Assembly: GCA_030867875.1 (NCBI GenBank)
Contig: JAOWCC010000577.1
Location: forward strand, 150,962,344-151,026,343
From: Actinernus sp. WN-2022
Taxonomy: Eukaryota > Cnidaria > Anthozoa > Actiniaria > Actinernidae
Direction: 5' to 3'
DNA length: 64,000 nucleotides
Shown in pieces: positions 54,744-64,000 of the stretch (positions within the stretch are counted from its first letter, which is position 1; the number at the start of each line of letters is the position of its first letter). A program made the position numbers and the translations under genes. Under the pieces are notes generated by a model. That model had not been told where the DNA came from. It made no database searches and saw only the letters and a program-made list of their open reading frames with translations.

Positions 54744-56172
54744 CGTCATGGCTAAATGCCCTATTTCTATTGGACAGCTTTGTTTACGTCACCGGTGGAA
54801 AAATCCACCGGTGATTTGGCGCGAAACAGGTAGCAAAAGTCCCTTAAACCAGAGAAGTGAAAAAAAGTGAAAATCAACCAGAGAAGTGAAAATCTCGTTT
54901 TAAGAGAAGCGAATGTGGGAAATAAAAATCTCGTTTTAAGGGACTTTGAGAAAGTCTACATTGAATTGTGCTATTCGGTAACTGCAAATGGTCAAGAAGA
55001 CAAGATGCTATAAATCATACCTGAAGGCTGAAGAGAAATACATGGATATGAATATTTCAGTGTGAGTTGTGAAGAAGATTTTTAAATACTACACATGTGT
55101 GCATCGTGGTGGTTTAAGTCAAACATGGTCTGTTTTGTCGGCGCGGTGACGACAAGCGAAGTTGAACAGAGAACTAAGGCAAATCAACTCGCCATAATTT
55201 GTAAACAACCGAGTGAATTCTGTTGGCTTGCTCGCTGTACTGGATTCTGCTTTTCGCTGTACATGCAGATACCGAAACTACAAACAGTAAGATGACATGG
55301 CTGAAGAGAAATCAAGGTCTGAGTTTTCTAGATACCCATAATCGCCGTATCTTGTGTGAGTTGCGACACTGTGTACATCTTGGTTATACAAATTAACGGA
55401 TTCAAATTAACACTACATTCAGGCAGAGAGTTAATCTATACCGACACTTTGATATGCCAAGGAACTGGAATATCAACACAGTACAAGGTGAGGGAAATTT
55501 AAAGTACTGACTTCATTGCTGTGTTCAATTAATCTACACTGAATTTCTAACGGACCTGAAACAAGGCTGATCAAAGCGATCAAAGCCAGGACCCAGCTAC
55601 CAACATTGACCATAAATTATTCTGGAACTAACAATGGCGCTCAATATTCTGCAGCCAACCTTGTTCTCACTTGAAAAATACCCGGGAAACATAATGTGAA
55701 TGATCTGAATCGAAGGACTGCATGGGCTGTACTTTATACACATGCATATATAATTTATGTTCTAGGAACTGGAATTCAGTTTTTGCACATCTGAATGGCT
55801 TACTGTACTTTGCGAAACGAAACGAAACGAAACTGTACTTTGCGAAACTGTACTTTGCGAAACTGTACTTTGCGAAACTGTACTTTGCGAAACTGTACTT
55901 TGCGAAACTGTACTTTGCGAAACTGTACTTTGCGAAACGCGTATTTAAGCACTCCTGGGAACAGATGGAAACAATAATCTTAGTTTACACTTACTTTCAC
56001 ATATATAGCGCCGGGTAGACTTCTTTAGTTGCTCCTTTTTACGAACAAAACTCCTCTTTACAGTTCAGGTGATGAGGTCGGCCATATTGTCACGCTAACT
56101 GGAATAGTAACCGCGCAGACACGACAACGAGGCTGGCGTTGATATTTGTAACAATTTTTCCCCGAAAAAAGG

Positions 56173-56250
56173 TTGGTAGCGCTTGATAGCTCAGTCGGCA
56201 GATCTTGATTGCGTGAACGACGGGCCGGGGGTTCGAACCCCGGCGCTGAA
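56173..56250 (+). tRNA. tRNA-like segment in left transposon arm (probably not a functional tRNA)
   Basis: A box TAGCTCAGTCGGCAGA, a perfect T arm CCGGGGGTTCGAACCCCGG, and pairing AGCGC/GCGCT as an acceptor-like stem. The anticodon stem is poor, so I read it as a tRNA pseudogene or SINE head. Its mirror is at 58014-58083. Confidence 0.35.
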
Positions 56251-56486
56251 TATTCTTTTTTTCTTTCCTTTTTTGACTGGATAACATTTTTTTTTGTCCT
56301 TTCCTCGTTCTGGTATTTTTATTCATAACGAAATAAATAATAACTAAAAAAATCATAGCCTTTCAAAGCGATCGATCGAAAAACGACCCTAAGAAGGGAA
56401 GACGACCCTAAGAAGGGAAGAGTATGATATCTTCGAACCGAGAAATTTACCTTGTTGTCACAATAAAATACATCGGAGGATATTAC

Positions 56487-56825
56487 ATGGCCGCGCGGAG
56501 ATACGGATTTTATCTCCGAGTGTTGATGAAATATCTTACGAGTGAGCGCAGCGAACGAGTAAGATATTTCATCAACACGAGAAGATAAAATTCGTATCTC
56601 CAAGCGGCCATGTAATGTTCTGTTTAATATATAATTATCGATGAAATACCAGTTTCAATCACCTACTAAAAAGGCTAGAAATCCTTGAAAGCAAGTCATA
56701 TTTTCAAAAGTGATATCTTCACGTGTGAAGATATCATTTATATCTTCACACGTGAAGATATCACTTTTTAGAAAGAGATATACACTGGTATTTCATCGAA
56801 AATTATATATTAAATAGAGAATAAT
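56487..56825. repeat. Nested palindrome with GAGTGAGCGCAGCGAACGAG
   Basis: Contains TTGATGAAATATCTTACGAGTGAGCGCAGCG-AACGAGTAAGATATTTCATCAA, and later four TATCTTCACACGTGAAGATATCA blocks. Ends GGCCGC..GGAGATACG and CGTATCTCC..GCGGCC are inverted. Centre of the 2.63-kb element. Confidence 0.5.
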
Positions 56826-58013
56826 ACATAAAGCGCGGAGATATGAAATTTGTCTTCGAGTGTTCAACTGGATATCTCACGAGTGAGCGCAGCGTCTATG
56901 TATTATTTTATTTATTTTATAAACAATACTTGGACCTGGGCCCGGTTGTTCGAAGTTTGAATGGAAAGTGCCCAGGATTCCAGTTAGGATTTCGAGCGAG
57001 GGAGTCAGGCTTTCCCAGAAATTTATAATTATCTAATCACGTACAAAGGGGGCTTGATAAATAAACAAAACCATTATTGTCGATGTTGCAAATAAATCTA
57101 CCGTGACAGTGTGGGTGTCGATTTCATTCAATACACGAATGCGGGTGTAAGGCGAGAAAATTCTAAAATACTAAAAACTCAAATTGCATTCAAACAAACG
57201 AAAGTTCAACAGGGAAGAGCCCCGGGAAAATAAATAAAGCCGAGAAAAGTTCCAGCGAAAAGAAACTTCTGCAGCACTGAGAACTTCGAGAAAGGATTAA
57301 AAAAAAAGTTGGAGCTCTTACGAATCGTCAAATTGTAGCCGAGTCTATCAAATTTATGCAATAGATCAATTGTAACTGTTTCAAACGTTCTTTCATTTGT
57401 GTTTTTGTGTCTTTATTTGCCAAGCTCCGTTCCAGAGAGTCGTCTTGCGTCTCCGGCACTCACTCGGCGCTCTTTATGCCAGTAAACTTAGCGATACCCA
57501 TGGTACTTTTGTAGGCTAATCCCTACAATCCTTTCTTTTGCTAGAGCTGGTAAACCTGAAAAACCATGGGGTTATCTAGTCAACGCGTAAATATCGCCAT
57601 ATCGTTCTGGTCGAAGGGAAGAGACTACAAAAAAAAACTAGTCATATCGGGAATGTTAAATGGCTAGAAAGAAAAAAATCATAAAAACAAAGTGTGTGTA
57701 TGAGCAAAGTTCTTTAAGATGTCGTATATAAATACCCGTTGTCATTGTGAAAGCTGCTCGAACAACCGCAAGCGGCACAGTGCTTTCCTGCTGTTTAGGC
57801 TCGTCCACTTGTCAACAAACACTAAACAGCTGTTTGAACTTTAAGCTGAGAGAAGAATTGAATCCACTTGAACGTTTTTCGATCGATCGCTTTGAAAGGC
57901 TATGATTTTTTTAGTTATTATTTATTTCGTTATGAATAAAAATACCAGAACGAGGAAAGGACAACAAAAAATGTTATCCAGTCAAAAAAGGAAAGAAAAA
58001 AGAATGTTCAGCG

Positions 58014-58083
58014 CCGGGGTTCGAACCCCTGGCCCGTCGTTCATGCAATCAAGTTCTGCCGACTGAGCTATCAAGCGCTACCA
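58014..58083 (-). tRNA. tRNA-like segment in right transposon arm
   Basis: Inverted copy of 56173-56250 with a few changes (CCAGGGGTTCGAACCCCGG), which weaken the T stem by one or two pairs. Confidence 0.3.
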
Positions 58084-58704
58084 ACCTTTTTTCGGGGAAA
58101 AATTGTTACAAATATCAACGCCAGCCTCGTTGTCGTGTCTGCGCGGTTACTATTCCAGTTAGCGTGACAATATGGCCGACCTCATCACCTGAACTGTAAA
58201 GAGGAGTTTTGTTCGTAAAAAGGAGCAACTAAAGAAGTCTACCCGGCGCTATATATGTGAAAGTAAGTGTAAACTAAGATTATTGTTTCCATCTGTTCCC
58301 AGGAGTGCTTAAATACGCGTTTCGCAAAGTACAGTTTCGCAAAGTACAGTTTCGCAAAGTACAGTTTCGCAAAGTACAGTTTCGCAAAGTACAGTTTCGT
58401 TTCGTTTCGTTTCGCAAAGTACAGTAAGCCCATCTGAATAGTAATATTTATTTATACGTACTTTATATGAATCCCTTTATATATCCTGTAATATAGTGTC
58501 CCCAATTAGCTTTACAGCTAAATACTATTGTCACTCAAATAAAGTTCATGTATGCATGTATGTATGTAAATGTATGTAGCTATAGCCTGGGTTGATTTGT
58601 GTTCTACACTAACTTCAATTATTGCTTTACACTGTATACCACACAGCAAAATGTGCTACAAATTCTCAAATCGATGCCATAACCATATAAAACACACATG
58701 TATA

Positions 58705-59492
58705 TGTTGTGGTTTCAAATTTCTATTGGTATGAGATTTCTCATGTATAACGTGTATAACGGAGATTTTGTTATACCGGGATTCGTTATATCCGGATTTT
58801 CTATAACTTTTGCTAGGCTGAAAAATATTGTTCCTTATGTTTCCCGCATAGCATTTTTACACAAGCTTCCCAGCTTAAGAGACATTTGACGCCTTCTATC
58901 CGGTCAAATAATGAAGAGCTGACAGGTATTGGATTATTTCTGCTGTCAAGCAAGCCTCATTTCATGCGGATTATCACACTTCAGTGCGCCTTTGCTTTAG
59001 ACCAAGCTCAGCGGGAGAACGGGTCGTTTCAAACGACCCGTCGCCCCGTATCCAAGTCTTGCGTCTTCTCATGGCAATAAATGATGGTGTTCAAATCAAC
59101 AAGTAGCCCGGCCGGGCGAGGTCAGTAAGTGGATGGGTGACCGCCAAGGTAAGTGATAAGTAAGTAAGATCAGGGGGGACAAGGAAAAAAGGAGATGGAA
59201 ATAGGAAGGGAGGGGAGAAATAGAAGATGGGAGGGGTGGGTTGTCAAAAAAGTATTTTGTAGGGGAGGGGTGAAGTTAATTTTTTTCTTCTTTTAAAATC
59301 CCCCCCCCCCAAAAAAAAAAAACCTTTTTTTTTTATGAATCCCCCAAAAAATTAAATCCCTTTTTTGAATCTTGGATTGAAAAAATAAAACCAGTATGAA
59401 AAATTGATACCAGTATGAAAAATTGAAACCAGTATGAAAATTTGAAACTGGTATGAGAAATCTCATACCCAAAAAAAATTGAAACCACAACA
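58705..59492. mobile_element. 788-bp nested element with TATA flanks
   Basis: Ends TGTTGTGGTTTCAA / TTGAAACCACAACA are inverted, with TGGTATGAGATTTCTCAT also mirrored. TATA stands on both sides, and the empty site is seen in repeat X copy 1 (CACATGTACATATAGCC). It contains a 5S-rRNA-like stretch (59108-59146). Confidence 0.6.
59108..59146 (+). pseudogene. 5S rRNA-like fragment
   Basis: CCCGGCCGGGCGAGGTCAGTAAGTGGATGGGTGACCGCC resembles the internal promoter half of 5S rRNA (GGTCAGTACTTGGATGGGTGACCGCC). Only about 40 bases, so a relic of a 5S-derived SINE or an inserted fragment, not a 5S gene. Confidence 0.4.
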
Positions 59493-59767
59493 TATACATA
59501 TAGCCCCATAAGCATCGCATCCAATGATTTAATGTTACACAAAGATAATTACAGTTTTATACCCAGATGCATCCCCTTGTATAAACATATAAGTCAAGAC
59601 ATCAAAATTTTCACATTAGTTAAAAAACAAGCACTTTTGATCAGGATTACGTACACCGTCCACATCATTGCAGCAATTTTTCAGCTTTTCAGACTGTTAC
59701 CATGCACAGTCCTTTCTCTTTCAAAAAATATGTCGAACGCACTTTGATAATCTATGATTACTTCTAG

Positions 59768-60690
59768 TAATAATAATATTGCTTTATTTATCAAGAGTAG
59801 CACTTAATATCGTACAGATAATATACACGTGGCCCTCAACATAAAGAAAATAAATAAATAGATGATTAATAACAGTAACAAGTAAGCACTTAATAAAGAC
59901 AGTTTCGAATTACAATAATCATTGGAAGCAGTGAGGTTAACCTGCATAGTAATGCATTCAACTTGAATGAGAATGAATCTCTTGATCGAGGCTGCTTGTT
60001 TTAGTTCAGTTGGTAGTTTGTTCCATAGAGAAGCAGCGCTAAAACTGAAAGTTTTCTTGCCAAAGGTTTGCTTAACCTTTGGAAGCATATTGTGGGCAGC
60101 GTTCCTTGTGTTAAGCGAGTGTGTGTCTTTCAGCAGTTTGAATTTATTTCGGACGTATTCAGGCGTTTTGCCATTGAGGGTCTTATACAACAGCATTAGT
60201 TTGAGGCGTTTTACTCGTTCAGGGAAAGGAATTATGTTCAAGTCCTTAAAAAGTGTAGAAGAAGGGGTATCCCATGGGGCATCTAAAATCTCCGAGCTGC
60301 TCTTTTCTGTAGGCGGACCATAACTTCACAATTCGCTTGAGAAGTTGTTCCCGAAATTGTTGATCCATAGTCCATGATGGGCTGGACGAGTGTGCTGTAG
60401 TATAGTATTCTTGCTTTTGGTGTTAGAAACTGTTTTATTCTTCTGAGGAGGCCGAGTCTCTTGGAGATCTTGCCCTTAACGTACTCGATATGGGTGTCCC
60501 AAGAAAGGCTAGTGTCGAGATAGATCCCAAGTAATTTTGTGTTTGTAACTGATTCAATTGTAGTATTGTCGTTGACGGCTACAAGCAGGTTTTTGTTTTC
60601 CTTCTCTAGCTTACGCCATTTCGGTTTAAAAGAGAAAGGAGTAACTGTAGAATTAATACCTAGACTTTCTCAAAGGATGCGAAGAGGCTG
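59768..60690 (-). pseudogene. LINE RT C-terminal half
   Basis: In order on the minus strand: TKLLGIYLDTSLSWDTHIEY, LGLLRRIKQFLTPKARILYY, QPIMDYGSTISG, VRLQKRAARR, then after a frameshift FKDLNIIPFPERVKRLKLML, LNGKTPEYVRNKF, HSLNTRNA, LPKVKQTFGKKTFSFSAASL and WNKLPTELKQ. All are hallmarks of CR1/L2-type ORF2 after the RT core. A TAATAATAATATT tail abuts repeat X at 59767. 5'-truncated, one or more frameshifts. Confidence 0.75.
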
Positions 60691-61174
60691 GGCTTATGAT
60701 TTTTTTCAAGGAATGTATGGGATTTTTTTAGAAAATCTGAAACTGTACTAAAATGGTCAATAAAGTAATGAAATCTTATGGCTGTGTGTCGAGAAGTTGT
60801 TCCACTTCATCACTGATCTGCATGTTTATAAACATCTACTTTTTTTGAGGAAATCTTATGAATAGAACATGTTTTACTAAAGCTTATAGAATATTAGCCG
60901 TAAGATTTGCTTTAAATGTTATTGTTGACTCAGAGTTGAGCAAAATACAGTGCACCCGGCCACCCGTGACGTTAAGAGGGGGTGGGTGGGTATTGACCCT
61001 AACGTCACAATGACGAGCGTGGCAAAAGCCTAATTAACTTAGTGTATTTACACCTTGAGCTATTTTTAGAACCAGGTTCCACAATGACTAAACACGTTGC
61101 ATGGCACTACCCAACACACGGTATGACGTAGCTAGCGTCTAATACGCATGCTCACATATTATTACCGGTAGAGT

Positions 61175-61228
61175 GGCAACCATGTACAGCTGTTTCGTCC
61201 TTGTTAGGACTCATCAGCATGGCATAGC
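61175..61228 (-). ncRNA. Complete type I hammerhead ribozyme
   Basis: On the minus strand: stem I 5' strand ATGCCATG, CTGATGA, stem II GTCC-TAACAA-GGAC, GAA, a two-pair stem III (AC/GT) around an AGCT loop, the GTA cleavage triplet, then CATGGT pairing back with stem I (six pairs including one G-U). Predicted cleavage lies between plus-strand positions 61185 and 61184. All core bases are present. The short stem III is typical of retroelement hammerheads, which often need dimers to cut well. Confidence 0.75.
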
Positions 61229-61287
61229 CCCCAAGACCGTCAGCCTCACTTTAGATCATAGGCCTCAGAATCTGGTTACTCTAATGC

Positions 61288-61475
61288 GTAGTCCACACGA
61301 GCAAGTTTTCCTTGACAAGTTTTCCTTGACAAGTTGCCTTGTTCAATAACTGGCACGCCAGTTTTTCAACAAGGAGACTTGTCAAGGCAAAACTTGTCAT
61401 TTTTCGTCGTCTACACGAGCAAATAAAACTTGTCAAGGGAAAACTTGTCAAGGAAAACTTGCTCGTGTGGACTAC
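61288..61475. mobile_element. Short MITE nested in the hammerhead element
   Basis: Inverted ends GTAGTCCACACGAGCAAG / CTTGCTCGTGTGGACTAC, extended by repeated AAGTTTTCCTTGAC units on both arms, so most of the 188 bp folds into one hairpin. The corresponding site in copy 1 at 4.4 kb lacks it. Confidence 0.55.
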
Positions 61476-61628
61476 ACTTAACGGCGAGCTCGAAAGCTGC
61501 TTTAAACCCCAGCCACCACGCTAACACGTGTGGGAGCTAGAGATGTGAACAAACGCTATAGCAATGTGGATCTCTCCGAAGAGGATCTGGTAGTGCAAAA
61601 TGGAAATGGCACGGCCAAATCCGAAATT

Positions 61629-61662
61629 ATAACAAGGACGAAACAGCTGTACATGGTTGACA
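61629..61662 (+). ncRNA. Partial hammerhead (3' half only)
   Basis: AACAAGGACGAAACAGCTGTACATGGT matches the 3' half of the complete ribozyme but the CTGATGAGTCC part is absent. It forms the truncated inverted end of the element and cannot fold into an active ribozyme alone. Confidence 0.55.
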
Positions 61663-61761
61663 CTCTACCGGTAATAAGATGTGAGCATGCGTATTAGACG
61701 CTAGCTACGTCATAGCGTGTGTTGGGTAGTGCCATGCAACGTGTTTGGTCCACAATGACTA

Positions 61762-64000
61762 CCGGCGCCGCTTTGGGGATAAATGGAGGATGAAGTAACC
61801 TTTATACATCCGATTCTGTTGACCGGTATTTACTATACCGTTCCAGGAGCCCAAACAACGTTTAAATTACAATATTCTCCAGGGTCAGAGCAGAGTGAAA
61901 GAGAATTTGAATTGCAAGTTACATCGAATTTAAAACATTTTTTTTATATCACACAAACCGAACGTGAAGTTGTAGTGTGTTATTTTGTAAACCAAACTCA
62001 AGCGGTGTCAAGCAGATAATAGAGTATTTACCATTAACTTCTAAATATCTAAATCACCATTAAGTTCTAAATCTCTAAAACTCTAAATCACTGTATTATG
62101 AAATGGTCTGCATGCTACTTATACTTTTTGTCTTTTCGGTCCAAGTTGATTTTCGCATAACAGATTGATGATCTCTTTGGACAGCTCTTCTGGTGCCTTG
62201 CATCACTCTTAAAAGGAAAACAAAAAAACGTCAATTTAATTTCAGCATGTAGTGTTTCAGTCAGTGCAACCACAATGTGTGACTGCACGAGGTTGGCCCA
62301 AACAATTCCCATCAATTTATATTATTAGGGTCTGGCAAATATTTATTTTCTATTTAAAACAATAGATCATTTGTCAGTGCCCACAGCAACAAGATTTGAT
62401 AGGGAAGTGGTGTGGGTTTATCTGTAGGTGATGCTTACATTCTGTCTGCTCGCATTGTAAATTATGTCTGTATCTTTTTTGTATTCAATTTTTATTGTGT
62501 TGTATATTTTCGAATTACATCGTAGTTTACGCCGCGCTGAGAGTTGGAAACAACCATATTGGTCTGATAATGTCGCTTGTCGCTTGACCGGGAACGTTTT
62601 TTGAAATAAGTGTATAACCACTCGGCTCTGGAATAATCTCCCTGATTATACCAGGCGTATATTATCATTGTCATGTTAATAAATGTAAATTTATCTATTG
62701 GAATTATGTCATTCAGTCCCCTCCCCTCTCCTCTTCCCAGTCTCCCCAACCCTCATTTCTGGCTTACTACCACAGGATGCCCACCCCGAGCGAGTGAGAG
62801 AAAAAAACGAATTAAAATACGGAGGAGGCTATCCTCACCCATTCACAACGAAAACTATTAAAGTAACTCGAGATCAATGGATCTACAAGGCTCAATGGCT
62901 CGGTAGGTGAACAAAACATCTACACCACAGAAACTGTAATAAGAAATCCGGCGGAAGAAACGTGTCTGCATCTCCAACTGAGGTAAAACAAAAATGTCCA
63001 CATGCAGATCATTCAAGGAAATCACTTCAATGCAAAAGATACATCGACTCCTCTTTGGTGGTAAATAATCCGGCCGTTGTATCACTATGTCTTCTATGCA
63101 CAATTGAGAGTCGGGTAGCGAGAATACAGCAATTATCTTCTATGTCGTATATATAGGGTGTTTCTCTATAATAAACGGAAATAGGCTTGGTCAAAGCTAT
63201 TAATTTGAACCAGAAAAATGCACTTGCTCTTTTCCGAGAGATCTGCATGACACAGTATTTAGCTATAGGACCGACCATTTCTATTTCTAGGTGACAAATC
63301 AGAGTAAGACCTCTGGCGTTTCTTTCGGGGTAGCCTGCATATTCTTCTCACAGGATGGGAAGGGGGAAGAGAGAGATGTGAATGCACTCCCCGGGGCTTT
63401 CTTCCCAGTAAAAATGCCGGATATGGCTGGATCTCCAGCCGAGACGAAAGTTCAACTCCCACTCATCGAATAGACACAGTGTCCGCGAGTGCACGTCTGA
63501 GCCGGTTATGGTGGTTATAATAGACTGGAAAATACGAGTAAGAATTATTTGGAAGTCATGCGGTTCCCGAGTGTATTTCAGGGACAATACACAGAAAAGT
63601 AGTTCAGCAGCCGGAGCTGTACCGCAATCGGAAAAAGAATGTCAACAACTCTCTTAGGATACACAGCAGCGAGTAAGGGTGTGGATGGATATTGTACTAT
63701 CAATGGTAAGACCACTATGTAAATCTATAACAATCAGGTAACAATATAATATACAATCGGATGTTCCCCCGGCAAAACATGAGCATCCTCGGATGCCAAG
63801 CTAAGCCCAGGGACATCGGGCGACTGGCAATAAAAGGGCGAAAGGGAAAGGGAAGTGACATTGAAGAAAGACGGGAGAAAGAAAGACAAAAAACACTCTT
63901 CAGTTTAGAGTAAACGTCCTAACTTCGCGCTTGCGCATTAAGTTCCGGTCAACCTCTCGAACAATGTTGGAATGCACGAACCAACTTGCTCAATCCAACA
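61762..64000. other. Right edge: mostly uninterpreted
   Basis: No gene could be built. A 78-codon frame at 61783-62019 and a 60-codon one at 63291-63473 lack family features. One candidate exon (62125-62196) is listed separately. Confidence 0.3.
62125..62196 (-). CDS. Candidate internal exon of an unidentified upstream gene
   Basis: Seventy-two bases between a possible acceptor (after a long pyrimidine tract, ...GATGCAAG) and a good donor (AAAAA|GTATAAGTA). The reading (APEELSKEIINLLCENQLG then PKRQK) looks protein-like and is in phase 0 at both ends. A closer acceptor (CCTTTTAAG) would use another frame. No partner exon was found, so this is a suggestion only. Confidence 0.25.

Larger units (their letters stand above)
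55797..58430. mobile_element. 2.63-kb MULE-like element with ~590-bp inverted ends
   Basis: Perfect 9-bp duplication CATCTGAAT (55788-55796, 58431-58439). Ends GGCTTACTGTACTTTGCGAA / mirror continue as inverted arms to about 56385 and 57874. Each arm begins with a 15-bp array (GTACTTTGCGAAACT, 8 units left, 6 right) and carries a tRNA-like segment. The centre is AT-rich with a second palindrome (about 56487-56825). No transposase frame. The 9-bp duplication and long ends suit Mutator-like elements. Confidence 0.7.
55116..59767. repeat. Repeat X, copy with two nested insertions
   Basis: Homologous to 9923-10778, but interrupted at CATCTGAAT by the element 55797-58430, and at TATA by the element 58705-59492. 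A LINE end abuts its 3' limit at 59767. Confidence 0.6.
61091..61749 (-). mobile_element. Hammerhead-ribozyme retroelement with inverted ends, copy 2
   Basis: Flanked by a perfect 12-bp direct repeat CCACAATGACTA (61079-61090 and 61750-61761), so it is a complete insertion. Its two ends are inverted copies of about 125 bp (61091-61215 and 61625-61749), each carrying hammerhead sequence in opposite orientation; only the minus-strand copy near 61200 is complete. A partial inverted terminal copy plus an embedded type I hammerhead is the pattern described for Penelope-like retroelements and their short non-autonomous relatives. No reverse transcriptase is present. A 188-bp MITE is nested at 61288-61475. 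Confidence 0.65.

Noticed and set aside
61783..62019. 78-codon plus frame starting ATGGAGGATG
   Set aside because: Starts 22 bases after a mobile-element target duplication; no domain and no splice or poly(A) support.
63291..63473. 60-codon plus frame after a possible acceptor
   Set aside because: No ATG, no partner exon, no recognisable domain.

Overview
The window is nuclear DNA of an invertebrate animal. It is AT-rich, its genes are split into many short exons with good GT-AG borders, and its introns and spacers are packed with fold-back DNA transposons, LINE 3' fragments, tRNA-like SINEs, minisatellites and hammerhead-ribozyme elements. An anthozoan cnidarian (coral or sea anemone) fits best, but this is an inference from repeat style, not a proof.

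Two split genes can be built exon by exon with matching phases, both on the minus strand and head to tail. (1) 48931 to 22062: a 19-exon coiled-coil gene with in-frame length 566 residues. Its conserved core (the SPGY segment, the ISDL/FLEEER coiled coil and the segments after them) matches FLACC1 (ALS2CR12), a sperm-flagellum coiled-coil protein. A perfect RFX X-box lies 220 bp upstream of the start codon, as expected for a ciliary gene. (2) 13243 to 159: a five-exon gene for a type II membrane protein with a coiled-coil stem and the N-terminal cysteine domain of MGAT5 (GlcNAc-transferase V, family GT18). The model closes with a stop after 271 residues and has no GT18 catalytic domain; the last exon could instead splice on past the window edge.

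Layout. 1-13.2 kb: MGAT5-like gene, with an 18-bp minisatellite, a broken hammerhead element and many MITEs in its introns. 13.2-21.6 kb: spacer with MITEs, a TTAA-flanked fold-back element, a tandem pair of MITEs and a LINE remnant. 21.6-49.2 kb: FLACC1-like gene, its introns holding an 18/15-bp array of over 1 kb, a 96-bp satellite, a 31-bp CCAAT array and over a dozen inverted-repeat elements. 49.2-53.7 kb: composite palindromic transposon wreckage behind the FLACC1-like promoter. 53.9-60.8 kb: a MITE-split transposon ORF, then an old repeat carrying two nested insertions, one with 9-bp target duplications. 61.09-61.75 kb: a hammerhead element with a 12-bp target duplication. 61.8-64 kb: only one weak candidate exon.

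The strongest signals outside the genes are the hammerhead elements, a series of minisatellites grown from or framed by transposon ends, and three nested insertions whose empty sites survive in a second repeat copy inside the same window.
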